Source: Arthrobacter sp. MYb214 (GTDB taxonomy: Bacteria; Actinomycetota; Actinomycetes; Actinomycetales; Micrococcaceae). Taken from it: a stretch of 64,000 bases of DNA. Position 1 is the first letter of the stretch; each line of letters starts with the position of its first letter. The notes below the pieces were generated by a model that saw nothing but the letters and a program-made list of their open reading frames with translations, was not told the origin of the DNA and did not search any database. The stretch lies in NCBI RefSeq assembly GCF_002979865.1, contig NZ_PCPZ01000001.1, positions 1,054,001 through 1,118,000 on the forward strand, given 5' to 3'. Below, piece after piece: positions 25,950 to 33,041 of the stretch. A program made the translations under genes and the position numbers.

Positions 25950-26022
25950 AACTCCGATTCCTATTGACCCCAGGACGGCAGGCAAGCCATCCTTGGATTC
26001 TGATAGCAAAGGCAGGTCGCGC

Positions 26023-26861
26023 ATGGGAACGGTTGAAGCCAACGGTGTTGAGCTCGGTGCCGAATCCTTCGGCAGCAAAAGTGATCCATTGGTTCTCCTC
26101 ATCGGCGGAACCACTATGCTTGCTTGGCCAGATACCCTGTGCCAGGCTCTGGCCGCTGGCGGGCGCCATGTGGTTCGCTACGACCTGCGGGATTGCGGTG
26201 AATCAACGGCCGGGAACCCGATGAAACCCGATTACAACCTGCGCGATCTGGCCTCGGATGCCGCAGCGCTGGCCAGATTACTGGATAACCGTCCAGCGCA
26301 TGTAGCCGGTATCGGAGTCAGCGGCATGATCGCGCAGATTGCGGCGCTGGATCATCCCAAATCATTTGGCGCCCTGACGCTGATAGGCACACGACCAGTA
26401 GCTCCCGGTCCGGTAGACAAAGATTTGCCAGATCATGACCAGGCAACCATGGGCAAGCTGTTTTCCCGCCCTATGCCGGATTGGGCAGACCGCGCGGCCG
26501 TTGCCCAATTCTCCGCCGAGGGTTCGCAAATTCTAGGCAATGATCCAGAAGTTGCCATGGACTTGGCCTCCCGCATCTGGGACCGTACGGCCAGCGCAGA
26601 GCCCGAAGCCCATCTGGCAAACCAGATCGGGATCGTCTTTTCCAAGCTGGACTGCACTCCGCGCTGGCGCGAGCGGCTGTCCGAGCTCGATATCCCCACC
26701 TTGGTGGTTCACGGTGCAAAGGATCCGTTTTCCCCGTCGGCAACGGTATAGTGCTAGCCGAAGAAATCCCGAACGCTTCCTTGCTCGTCCTTGAAAACGC
26801 TTCAACTGCCATTCCGTCTTCGGCGATCTCCGAGGTAGCTTCTTCGATGCTGCTGCTCTAG
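26023..26861 (+). pseudogene. Decayed alpha/beta hydrolase (frameshift, catalytic residues lost)
   Basis: The first frame runs from ATG 26023 to a TAG at 26749-26751 (242 residues), ending GAKDPFSPSATV. The sequence that should follow continues in another frame from about 26738 to 26861 as GNGIVLAEEIPNASLLVLE, the standard C-terminus of this hydrolase type. Adding one T to the TTTT run near 26727-26730 restores DPFFPVGNG, so a single-base deletion is the likely cause. The nucleophile elbow reads GIGVSGMIAQ where GxSxGGMIAQ is expected, replacing Ser by Gly, and the C-terminal His is also missing. It is either a pseudogene or a sequencing error in an already inactive homologue. Confidence 0.7.
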
Positions 26862-26909
26862 GAACGTAGCGATGCAATTCCTAGTCACAGGGCAATATAG
26901 GCTGTCCCC

Positions 26910-27296
26910 ATGGATAACCGACCTAAGCGAGTCCCAGGCGGAGAACTTCGACCTGCTGAATTAGAGCTGCTGGCCTTGCTCTGCAGCGGCACAGATGCTG
27001 AATCAGCAAAGGCTCGACAGCAACTGAAGTTTGCGCGTTGGGGCGGCTACCAGTTCAAAGAATGCGAGTGCTTCTCGATTTCCTTCACAAGCAAACTCGA
27101 TTGCCAAAGCGTCCGGCATGGTGGTGGCCCATTCTCCACTGTTCTCGTTTCAAAAGATGGCAAGGAGCTGGGGCATCTGGATCTCTGGGTTGTTGCCGGA
27201 TACCTGCATTCAGTCGATTACATGCCGTTTGAAGACGATCCCGGGCACCTGCCAACGGCGGAGAATTACACGTTGGAATTCAGCGAACGGAACTAG
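26910..27296 (+). CDS. Hypothetical protein, 128 residues
   Basis: A soluble acidic/aromatic protein with no recognised family. It has a predicted helical start (GELRPAELELLALLCSG) and a beta-rich second half (FSTVLVSKDGKELGHLDLWVVAGYLHSVDYMPFEDD). The 'DLWVxxGxLxxxDYxPxxDDPxxLP' pattern resembles small immunity-type or antitoxin-type proteins, but I cannot assign it. It lies just after the decayed hydrolase. No strong ribosome-binding site is visible before the ATG. Its 3' end contains a 15-base match to the ychF-end repeat (see findings). Confidence 0.55.
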   Translation: MDNRPKRVPGGELRPAELELLALLCSGTDAESAKARQQLKFARWGGYQFKECECFSISFTSKLDCQSVRHGGGPFSTVLVSKDGKELGHLDLWVVAGYLHSVDYMPFEDDPGHLPTAENYTLEFSERN

Positions 27297-27567
27297 GCTT
27301 CAGCACTTGCGGGCAGCTGTTCTCCACTGTCCCGAGGCATGCGTCTTTACTTGCCTGCGGGTCATTTCAACCAGCCTGGTTGCTGCCGATCAGGGCGCCA
27401 TCACTGGTGGCGATTAGACGCGGAAGGCCGCAAGGATGCCAGTCGTGGAGCACACCGTGGTTCTCGTGCGCTGGCCGCGTGGCATCCTCCGGCTACTACT
27501 TCTATGCGCGGCGTGGGATTAGGTCTAGTATTCGAGGCACCTATTCATGCCTTCGAGAGGTTTCTCC

Positions 27568-27861
27568 ATGTCATTTCAAGCCTATCTGGACACCATAGAA
27601 ATGAAGACCGGGCTCACTGCTCGCCAGCTGATCGAGATCGCCCGTGAGAAAGGCCTTGGCCAAGAAGGGGTCAAAGCAGCAGAGATCCTGGCATGGCTCA
27701 AGGAGGACTACCAGCTGGGCCGGGGCCACGGCATGGCGATGGTCCATGTCATTCAAAAGGGACCGAATATCTCCAGCAAGCACGTTGGATCCGGAGGCAA
27801 GCACAATGACGAATCAGATGTTCTGTGGCTCGACGGCATCGCAACTAAGCCTTCCAACTGA
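27568..27861 (+). CDS. DUF4287 domain protein
   Basis: A 97-residue protein, MSFQAYLDTIEMKTGLTARQ..., with GAGAGG upstream of the ATG at 27568; an earlier in-frame ATG at 27547 is less likely. The N-terminal 65 residues (TGLTARQLIEIAREKGL, WLKEDYQLGRGHGMAMVHVI) match the DUF4287 pattern found in small proteins related to TfoX/YdhG-like families. The role is unknown; some DUF4287 genes sit beside glyoxalase or DUF5655 genes, which is not the case here. Confidence 0.7.
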   Translation: MSFQAYLDTIEMKTGLTARQLIEIAREKGLGQEGVKAAEILAWLKEDYQLGRGHGMAMVHVIQKGPNISSKHVGSGGKHNDESDVLWLDGIATKPSN

Positions 27862-27880
27862 ACCAGCCGAAAGGCAGGGG

Positions 27881-28114
27881 CTATAGTTCCGGCTCGGAGT
27901 ACTCGGTTCCAGTGTCTTGCCGTTGGTCGCGTACCGCAGTGATAGCGGATGTAGCAAGAGCAATTGCTATCGCGATCCAGAAGCTGCCAAGAGCCTCGGC
28001 GAGCGACCGGCCGGAAATCATGCAATAGCACGCAAGGAACAAGGCCAGCCCCAAAATCGAGATGCCAAGGTACACCGAGACTCGTAGCCAGGCTACCTTG
28101 GGAAGTTTCCTCAT
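27881..28114 (-). CDS. Small membrane protein with two helices (DUF4229-like)
   Basis: A 77-residue protein starting MRKLPKVAWLRVSVYLG with GGAGG about 9 bases upstream; the frame opens further to 28222 without a good site. Two hydrophobic helices (SVYLGISILGLALFLACYCMI and FWIAIAIALATSAITAV) are followed by an Arg-Asp-rich tail (RDQRQDTGTEY). The layout resembles the small actinobacterial DUF4229 membrane proteins, but the match is from memory. It converges with the DUF4287 gene. Confidence 0.6.
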   Translation of the reverse strand: MRKLPKVAWLRVSVYLGISILGLALFLACYCMISGRSLAEALGSFWIAIAIALATSAITAVRDQRQDTGTEYSEPEL

Positions 28115-28258
28115 TCGATCTGCCTCCACTTCCCTAGCGCTCGATCCTTTTTCTTCCAACGGTATGTTGAGCTGTGGGGATATACAACATCGACCGTGAA
28201 AAATAGCCCGGGCTATCGCCAAGCCCGGTCATATCCTGCGTAGGATATCGCTTGGGCG

Positions 28259-28846
28259 TCACCACGCCCGCCCGCGAAGGTCGACTTCCCCTTGTGGCCA
28301 GGAAGCAAGCTGGGACTCGATGGGCAAAATGAGCAGGGGTTGGCCCGCCGGGTCGTAAATTGCTTGTCCTCCACGGCTAATCGAACGCTCGGCAGCGGAA
28401 ATCCGAGTCCATCCGCACGAGCTGTAGAAAGCGGCCACCTCCTCGCGACAACCGAGATAGCCGAACGCAATACCGCCGGCATCAACCATCGATGAAGCCA
28501 CGAGATTCATCAGGATCCCTCCTAGGCCGCGGCCCCGCGCGCGCTCGGAAACCAACACTCCACCCACACCTGCAACGACAAGGTCGCGGCCTCCCACACC
28601 GATCGTGCGTCGCGCCCACCCGACATGGCCGACAACCTCGCCTTTGCACCGGGCCATGATGTGGAAATCATGCGGGGCATAGCCATATGGCAGATCCGGA
28701 TCCCAGATGCCGGCATCCCGCAGGTACTCGGCATCGAACAGTCTGCGAAGCTCCGCGGCATCTTGCTCTGCCAGTTCTGCGTGCGCAACAATCTCCAGCG
28801 CAGTTTCAAGTATCGTGGCTTCGCTCGAATCGTCTGCTCGCGTCAA
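28259..28846 (-). CDS. GNAT N-acetyltransferase, AAC(2')-like layout
   Basis: A 195-residue acetyltransferase with a TTG start preceded by a full AAGGAGG at the right spacing. Motif A is GVGGVLVSERARGRGLGGILM (about residues 96-116), and motif B is EEVAAFYSSCGWTRI (about 139-153). The protein ends with PQGEVDLRGRAW, and the overall order (beta-rich N-terminus, then RGRGLG, then FYSSCGW, then a terminal VDLRG..W) is like aminoglycoside 2'-N-acetyltransferases. Resistance is not claimed; the family also has members of unknown function. It lies just left of the ychF-end island. Confidence 0.72.
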   Translation of the reverse strand: MTRADDSSEATILETALEIVAHAELAEQDAAELRRLFDAEYLRDAGIWDPDLPYGYAPHDFHIMARCKGEVVGHVGWARRTIGVGGRDLVVAGVGGVLVSERARGRGLGGILMNLVASSMVDAGGIAFGYLGCREEVAAFYSSCGWTRISAAERSISRGGQAIYDPAGQPLLILPIESQLASWPQGEVDLRGRAW

Positions 28847-28983
28847 CGACAGGCCTCCTTTTGGATTCCGGTAACTGCTTCAAGTATCAGGGGTATGCGT
28901 GGGATATGGATTACTGTCTCCTGCCATATTTCCCTTGCCAGTATCCCGCACCTTCCGAGCTTCCGGGATGGCTGAGTCCAACG

Positions 28984-29017
28984 AAAAAGAGCCGGACCCG
29001 CACCAACGTGCGGATCC
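28984..29017 (-). terminator. Intrinsic terminator left of the degenerate ychF-end repeat
   Basis: On the minus strand GGATCCGCAC pairs with GTGCGGGTCC (one G-U pair) around a GTTG loop, followed by CTCTTTTT. It lies about 40 bases left of the degenerate repeat at 29054 and would end minus-strand transcripts coming from the accessory region. Confidence 0.65.
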
Positions 29018-29053
29018 TGCCCTCTGTCTGGCGCAGCTCATCCAGTAATCAGC

Positions 29054-29090
29054 GTGGAACGCGACTATGCATTATCCCTGGACTCCACGA
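29054..29090 (-). repeat. Degenerate copy (R0) of the ychF 3' end
   Basis: Positions 29056-29090 align without gaps to 34121-34155, the end and immediate downstream flank of ychF, with 26 of 35 identical. The first 12 bases (29056-29067) and last 8 (29083-29090) are exact. In the ychF frame it would read VESRDNA-stop instead of VEFRFNV-stop. It is the weakest of the copies and marks a possible left border of the island. Confidence 0.5.
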
Positions 29091-29195
29091 GGTTCCGGCA
29101 CAGGCCAGCCTCTGCTCTCGCGACCTGCAATCAGACGAGCGGCGCGACCAGCGGCACCCGCACGAGCGAGTTCGCAGGCATCCGATCAGGCGTGA

Positions 29196-30527
29196 TCACT
29201 TCAGCCAGTCGCCGAGTCCGTACTGGCCGGGGACGCCGAGGTTCTCGCGCAACGTGGAGCCCACGTAGTCCTCGGGATAGAGGCCGCGTTCGCGCAGGAT
29301 CGGCACGACCTCGTCGACGAACGCGTCAACGCCGTCCTCATAGACATCGGGCGACAGCCAGAAGCCGTCGGCAGCACCGGCCTCGAACCATTCCTGCAGG
29401 TGATCGGCGTGCACCGTTCCCGGCCCCACGGTCACGGGATGGTAGTCGATCACGCCGTGCGCGAGGATGTCGCGCGGCGACCACCCCTCGCGCGCCACCT
29501 TGAGCGCGATCCCGGAGCGCGGGTCCTGCGGCGAGGCGTGAGCGCTGGCCAGCTGTTCGGGCGTGAGCGGCTTGTCGATGCGCTCGGACAGGATCGGCAC
29601 ACCGATCATCGCGCTGAGGTGCGGCAGGCGCGCCTCCATGACCTCGCCTGACATCGACAGGCGCCGGTCGAGCCCTTCGCGCACCGTTGGGGACACTGTG
29701 GTCATGATGCCGACGATGAACTTCACGTCGTCGGGGTTGCGGCCAGCTTCCTCGGCGGCCCGGCGCAGCGCCCTGCGCGCAGCGCGAGCCTCGTCGATCG
29801 TCCACACCTCCGTGATGAAGCCGCTCGCATAGCGCCCCGCCAGCTCGAGCAGATGCGGGCTCGGTCCTCCCGAGGTGAAGACGACGGGCTGCCCTTGCTC
29901 CGACGGCGGCAACGCGAGCGGCCCACGGGATGCGACGTACTCGCCGCTGAGGTTGATCGGCTGCAGCTTCGCGGGGTCGATGAAGCGGCCCGATCCCTGG
30001 TCCTTGATCCAGGCATCCATCTCCCAGCTGCCCCAGAGCGACTGCACGATCTGGATCGATTCATGGGCGCGCTGGTATCGCTCGGCCCGGTCCGCGACGG
30101 GCTTGCCGTAGTTCGACGCGACGAGCTGGTCGCTCGTCGTGACGGCGTTCCAACCGGCGCGGCCACGGCTCATGATGTCCAGCGTCTTGAACTGCCGGGC
30201 CGTGTTGAACGGTTCCTGGAACGTTGTGGACCCCGTGAGCACGAAACCGATGTTGTTCGTCGCTTGCGAGATCGCGGCCGCCTCCATGAGCGGATCCATG
30301 ATGTTGCTGACGGTCGAATGCTCCAGGCTGCCCCGCACGGCCGGGAAGTCGGGCGTGAATACGAACGAGAAGCCACCGCGCTCGGCGGCTTGGGCGTAGC
30401 GAATGTTCGCCTCGACCTTCGAGTAGTTTCCAGGGTCGACGTGCGGTGCCCGCCAGGCACCGGGCAGGGTGCCGTAGCCGTCAGTCAGCGCCAAGCCGAG
30501 AATCATCTTGCGTTGTTCCTTGTCCAT
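29196..30527 (-). CDS. NtaA/SnaA/DszA-type FMN-dependent monooxygenase (luciferase-like)
   Basis: A 443-residue flavin monooxygenase. Family marks are MILGLALTDGYGTLPGAWR (about residues 8-26), IGFVLTGSTTFQEPFNTARQFKTLDIMSRGRAGWNAVT (about 92-129) and VVFTSGGPSPHLLELAGRYASG (about 214-235). It needs reduced FMN from a partner reductase, which is not encoded nearby; substrates of relatives include nitrilotriacetate and dibenzothiophene sulfone. I chose ATG 30527 over 30566. Its base composition is visibly richer in GC than the flanking genes, consistent with transfer. A MerR regulator is divergent, and near-identical dyads lie before both genes. Confidence 0.85.
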   Translation of the reverse strand: MDKEQRKMILGLALTDGYGTLPGAWRAPHVDPGNYSKVEANIRYAQAAERGGFSFVFTPDFPAVRGSLEHSTVSNIMDPLMEAAAISQATNNIGFVLTGSTTFQEPFNTARQFKTLDIMSRGRAGWNAVTTSDQLVASNYGKPVADRAERYQRAHESIQIVQSLWGSWEMDAWIKDQGSGRFIDPAKLQPINLSGEYVASRGPLALPPSEQGQPVVFTSGGPSPHLLELAGRYASGFITEVWTIDEARAARRALRRAAEEAGRNPDDVKFIVGIMTTVSPTVREGLDRRLSMSGEVMEARLPHLSAMIGVPILSERIDKPLTPEQLASAHASPQDPRSGIALKVAREGWSPRDILAHGVIDYHPVTVGPGTVHADHLQEWFEAGAADGFWLSPDVYEDGVDAFVDEVVPILRERGLYPEDYVGSTLRENLGVPGQYGLGDWLK

Positions 30528-30542
30528 GGAACCATCATCGAA

Positions 30543-30562
30543 CATTGACATCCATGTAAAGG
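30543..30562. promoter_or_regulatory. Candidate MerR operator upstream of the monooxygenase
   Basis: CATTGACATCCATGTAAAGG fits the dyad CCTTnACATnnATGTnAAGG with one mismatch. It lies 15 bases upstream of the monooxygenase start, and overlaps a minus-strand TTGACC (30561-30566) that could be the -35 element. It is nearly the same as the site at 30676. Confidence 0.6.
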
Positions 30563-30675
30563 TCAAATTACCTTGCCTGCAGGCCCGCGGACTCTGGCAC
30601 CATGGCCGATTGCGCGCAGCCTGCGGGCGGATTCGATGAGGGCTGCCGTGGCCGGGAGGCAGTTCCGACCCGTAT

Positions 30676-30695
30676 CCTTGACATGGATGTGAAGG
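30676..30695. promoter_or_regulatory. Candidate MerR operator overlapping the merR ribosome-binding site
   Basis: CCTTGACATGGATGTGAAGG matches the dyad CCTTnACATnnATGTnAAGG exactly. It contains a perfect TTGACA at 30678 and overlaps the AAGGAG ribosome-binding site of the MerR gene, so binding here would be expected to repress the regulator gene. Confidence 0.6.
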
Positions 30696-30704
30696 AGAAC
30701 GGGA

Positions 30705-31064
30705 ATGCGGATCGGCGAGCTGGCCAATCGAACTGGGGTGCCCACGCGCATGCTCCGGTACTACGAGGAGCAGGGACTCATCACGCCGCTGCGGCTGGAG
30801 AACGGGTACCGCGACTACGACGAGTATCTCGTGGAGCGCGTGCTGAAGATCCGCAGGCTGCTCGACTCAGGGGTCCCCACCCGGATCATCCGCGACATGC
30901 TGCCGTGCCTGAACGACATTGGCAGCACGATCGTTGCCGATCCCGATCCTGAACTGCGCGCGATGCTCGTCGATCAGCGCGACAAGCTGGCCGAGCGCAT
31001 CGTCCTGCTCCAGCAGAACCGCGACGCGCTGACGCGATACATCGACGCGATGGATCACGCCTGA
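30705..31064 (+). CDS. MerR family transcriptional regulator
   Basis: A 119-residue regulator. The winged helix-turn-helix is MRIGELANRTGVPTRMLRYYEEQGLITPLR (residues 1-30), the wing is NGYRDYDEYLVERVLKIRRL and a coiled-coil dimer helix covers about 78-115 (LRAMLVDQRDKLAERIVLLQQNRDAL). There are no C-terminal metal cysteines, only one Cys at about residue 67, so it is a small-molecule sensing or repressor type. GAAGGAGA precedes the ATG. The divergent monooxygenase and the matched dyads at 30543 and 30676 make it the likely controller of both genes. Confidence 0.87.
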   Translation: MRIGELANRTGVPTRMLRYYEEQGLITPLRLENGYRDYDEYLVERVLKIRRLLDSGVPTRIIRDMLPCLNDIGSTIVADPDPELRAMLVDQRDKLAERIVLLQQNRDALTRYIDAMDHA

Positions 31065-31443
31065 CTTCCGCACGCACAAGGTGCCGGAGAATCCCGTCCT
31101 CTGCGGGGCCTGATCGGCAGGGCAGCTCCTTGCGCGCCGCGGGCAGTGGCCGCAGGGAGCTCAGGCCGATACTTGAGTGCCCATGAACTCAACAGGTCCC
31201 TAATCGCGCTTCGGGGCTCCACCCAAGTAAGAGCTCTAGAGCGCACGGCGGAGTCCGACCGGAATGCCTCGCGGATCCGGCTCCCAGACAGTCGGTTAGA
31301 TCGCCGTAACGCGGGGCCTGGTGCCTTAGCCTGCTTGCGGCGTTGCCCCATAAGGGAAATGGCCCATGCACCTTGAACGGCATCGCTAATGTGGAGGAGC
31401 TTTCCTTCCGGCGCCACTTCGTGATGAATCAAGGGCACGATGC

Positions 31444-31483
31444 AAAAAATCGCCCCCGGCTCCAAGAGAAACCGAGGGCGATT
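31444..31483 (-). terminator. Intrinsic terminator of the NUDIX gene, left of repeat R1
   Basis: On the minus strand AATCGCCC pairs with GGGCGATT, with an inner CGG/CCG pair, and six T residues follow. It lies 12 bases left of repeat R1 and 58 bases downstream of the NUDIX stop. This is a classical rho-independent signal. Confidence 0.8.
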
Positions 31484-31495
31484 GAGACATGAGAA

Positions 31496-31519
31496 TTACA
31501 CGTTGAAGCGGAACTCCAC
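31496..31519 (-). repeat. Copy R1 of the ychF 3' end (24 bp)
   Basis: Reading on the minus strand, positions 31496-31519 are identical to the end of ychF from TACACGTTGAAGCGG through ACTCCAC (23 of 24 bases; the stop is TAA rather than TAG). It would encode VEFRFNV-stop. It is probably a recombination-site remnant separating two modules. Confidence 0.75.
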
Positions 31520-31541
31520 CGAGTTCTGGCACGAAGTAACC

Positions 31542-31988
31542 TTAGAGATCGCCATCGATACCGATGCTGCCAAGTCGCGCGCCAAAGCCAGCACAGAGAA
31601 CGTGGGCATCGCTCAGCTTCATCCACCAGCACGTCCAGCTGACCGGTTGCCCGCCGTCAGATGCATCGTTCTCACCGCACTTCCACCTAACTTGAACGTC
31701 CGAGTCCACCAGCTCAAGTTGAAAGAAGTGCCGTTCGTGCACCTCAGGCTTCGCAGGCCACATGTCGTACGACTCGACGCCCAGCGAGCGAACGATCCTG
31801 GCTGCGAGGCCGGTCTCTTCCCCCACCTCGCGCACGACGGCATGCGCAGGCGACTCGCCCTCGGCGATTGACCCAGCGGGCACCTGCACACCAGTGACTT
31901 CCACCGGGTAATCGTCGTGTGTGAACACGAGCAGGTTTCCGTCGTGGACGACGTACCCGACTGCCTTTTTGACCGAACGTCTACTCAT
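31542..31988 (-). CDS. NUDIX hydrolase
   Basis: A 148-residue NUDIX protein. The NUDIX box is AGSIAEGESPAHAVVREVGEETGL (G-x5-E-x7-R-E-V-x-E-E-x-G, about residues 37-60), with all metal-binding acids intact. It starts MSRRSVKKAVGYVV at ATG 31988, without a strong ribosome-binding site; the frame is open to 32024. The substrate (nucleotide diphosphate or similar) is unknown. It lies between repeats R1 and R2 and is probably part of an inserted module. Confidence 0.87.
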   Translation of the reverse strand: MSRRSVKKAVGYVVHDGNLLVFTHDDYPVEVTGVQVPAGSIAEGESPAHAVVREVGEETGLAARIVRSLGVESYDMWPAKPEVHERHFFQLELVDSDVQVRWKCGENDASDGGQPVSWTCWWMKLSDAHVLCAGFGARLGSIGIDGDL

Positions 31989-32027
31989 GCTCACGATGGT
32001 ACAGCTTGTTGTACGGCAGACCACACC

Positions 32028-32516
32028 GTGCGTTTGAATCCCCTAGATTTGGGGCAGCCTTTGTTCTCGACTTCCGATTTACCCGACGATACGCGTTGGA
32101 CTCTGAGATCAGACCAGCGAGAGTGGGATCACTTCATTCGCCTGCTAGGCAAAGCACTGTCGGAGAATCTCAGACATTCGGCTTTCGATGCAGCGGGCGT
32201 TCCAGGGAAAAACGACACGAGCCAGCATCCATTCGGGACTATTGGACGTCTTCAAGAACTCATGACCATGAATCATGTGACTCCGGAACAAACGGAGCGG
32301 GCTGTCACGCCTCGCAAGTTGGTGAGGTCGGCTCGCCAGAAACCGGCGCACGCGCTACGCAAGAACGTGACTGACCGCACTCTAGTTCGGAAGTAGGCGG
32401 ATCTGCTCCGATTCGTAAATGAAGTTCTGGTCAACATACGACAGTGGCTATCGAGTCAACCCAAGAATAAGGACTGGGAAGAAAACTGGCCGGACGCTAA
32501 CGACTACTTCCTCTGA
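32028..32516 (+). pseudogene. Decayed hypothetical gene with an in-frame stop
   Basis: The plus-strand frame has a hydrophilic, protein-like sequence (for example WTLRSDQREWDHFIRLLGKAL) that reaches a TAG at 32394-32396. The same frame continues without interruption for another 39 codons (ADLLRFVNEVLVNIRQWLSS, later DWEENWPDANDYFL) to TGA 32514-32516. The second part looks as natural as the first, so a single nonsense change in an old gene is likely. No clear start was found and no family is recognised. It sits inside the R1-R2 module. Confidence 0.4.
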
Positions 32517-32566
32517 CGCCTTCAGCCAGCGATCAACGCCGATCTTTGGCACAGACATGGCGCAAA

Positions 32567-32603
32567 GGGCAGTTTGACACATTTATTTTGTGTCAAACTG
32601 CCC
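32567..32603. terminator. Perfect 15-bp hairpin left of repeat R2
   Basis: GGGCAGTTTGACACA (32567-32581) pairs perfectly with TGTGTCAAACTGCCC (32589-32603) around a 7-base A/T loop. Neither side has a long U-tract; the plus-strand flank is CAAAAAG. It ends 25 bases left of repeat R2, the same arrangement as at R1 and the native ychF end. Confidence 0.7.
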
Positions 32604-32628
32604 TCAAAAAGCGCGGGATTGCGCGCAA

Positions 32629-32667
32629 CTACACGTTGAAGCGGAACTCAACCACGTCGCCGTCCTT
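32629..32667 (-). repeat. Copy R2 of the ychF 3' end (39 bp)
   Basis: Minus-strand reading gives KDGDVVEFRFNV-stop, identical to the YchF C-terminus over all 12 residues. At DNA level it differs from the native end at 34130-34168 at only a few positions (GTG-GTT versus GTC-GTG), all silent. Silent divergence indicates an origin in a ychF gene of a related strain rather than recent duplication. Confidence 0.85.
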
Positions 32668-32795
32668 ACCAACCTCTCAGTACCCGGCGAATCCCCGAAG
32701 CGTCGACCCTCTCCTGGCCCAGCGAACACCAAACTCGCCGAGCAATTAGGCAACCCAGGTTGACATCCGGCCACTTAGCAACATAGGTTGACGAC

Positions 32796-33041
32796 ATGGA
32801 GTCTCCGCGGATCGCAGCAGTAGCAGCCGATACCAGCGACCCGAAAGCAGGATTGCGGGCCGTAGCGTCCTTGCGCGTGCTCGCTGACACCTTGGAACTC
32901 CGGCAGGTCGAGGCCGCGTTGCGTTCGGGCATGAGTTGGCAGGAGATCGCCGACGCGCTCGGAGTGACGCGACAAGCTGCCCACAAGAAGCACTCCAAAA
33001 GAATTGACCCCGCGATCTCGACACCCAGGAGGAACAAATGA
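32796..33041 (+). CDS. Small HTH protein (sigma-70 region 4-like)
   Basis: An 81-residue protein with a DNA-binding segment EAALRSGMSWQEIADALGVTRQAAHKKHSKRI (about residues 39-70), a helix-turn-helix close to sigma-70 region 4 or phage regulators. The first half is a helical stretch of unknown role. Its TGA overlaps the ATG of the Clp-N/SRPBCC gene (ATGA), so both are made from one mRNA. This order (tiny HTH then Clp-N protein) recurs in actinobacteria. It likely regulates its own module. Confidence 0.75.
   Translation: MESPRIAAVAADTSDPKAGLRAVASLRVLADTLELRQVEAALRSGMSWQEIADALGVTRQAAHKKHSKRIDPAISTPRRNK

Noticed and set aside
28847-29195. Possible gene between the AAC(2')-like and monooxygenase genes
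   Set aside because: Open frames here are short and lack motifs. The stretch contains only the terminator at 28984 and the degenerate repeat at 29054.
31065-31443. Possible small gene between the MerR gene and the terminator at 31444
   Set aside because: A minus-strand frame (31055-31465) has no recognisable sequence and no ribosome-binding site; nothing else was seen in this gap.
32567-32603. Perfect hairpin as a possible CRISPR repeat or transposon end
   Set aside because: Only one copy is present, no spacer array or transposase accompanies it, and its position matches the other terminator-like hairpins next to ychF-end copies.
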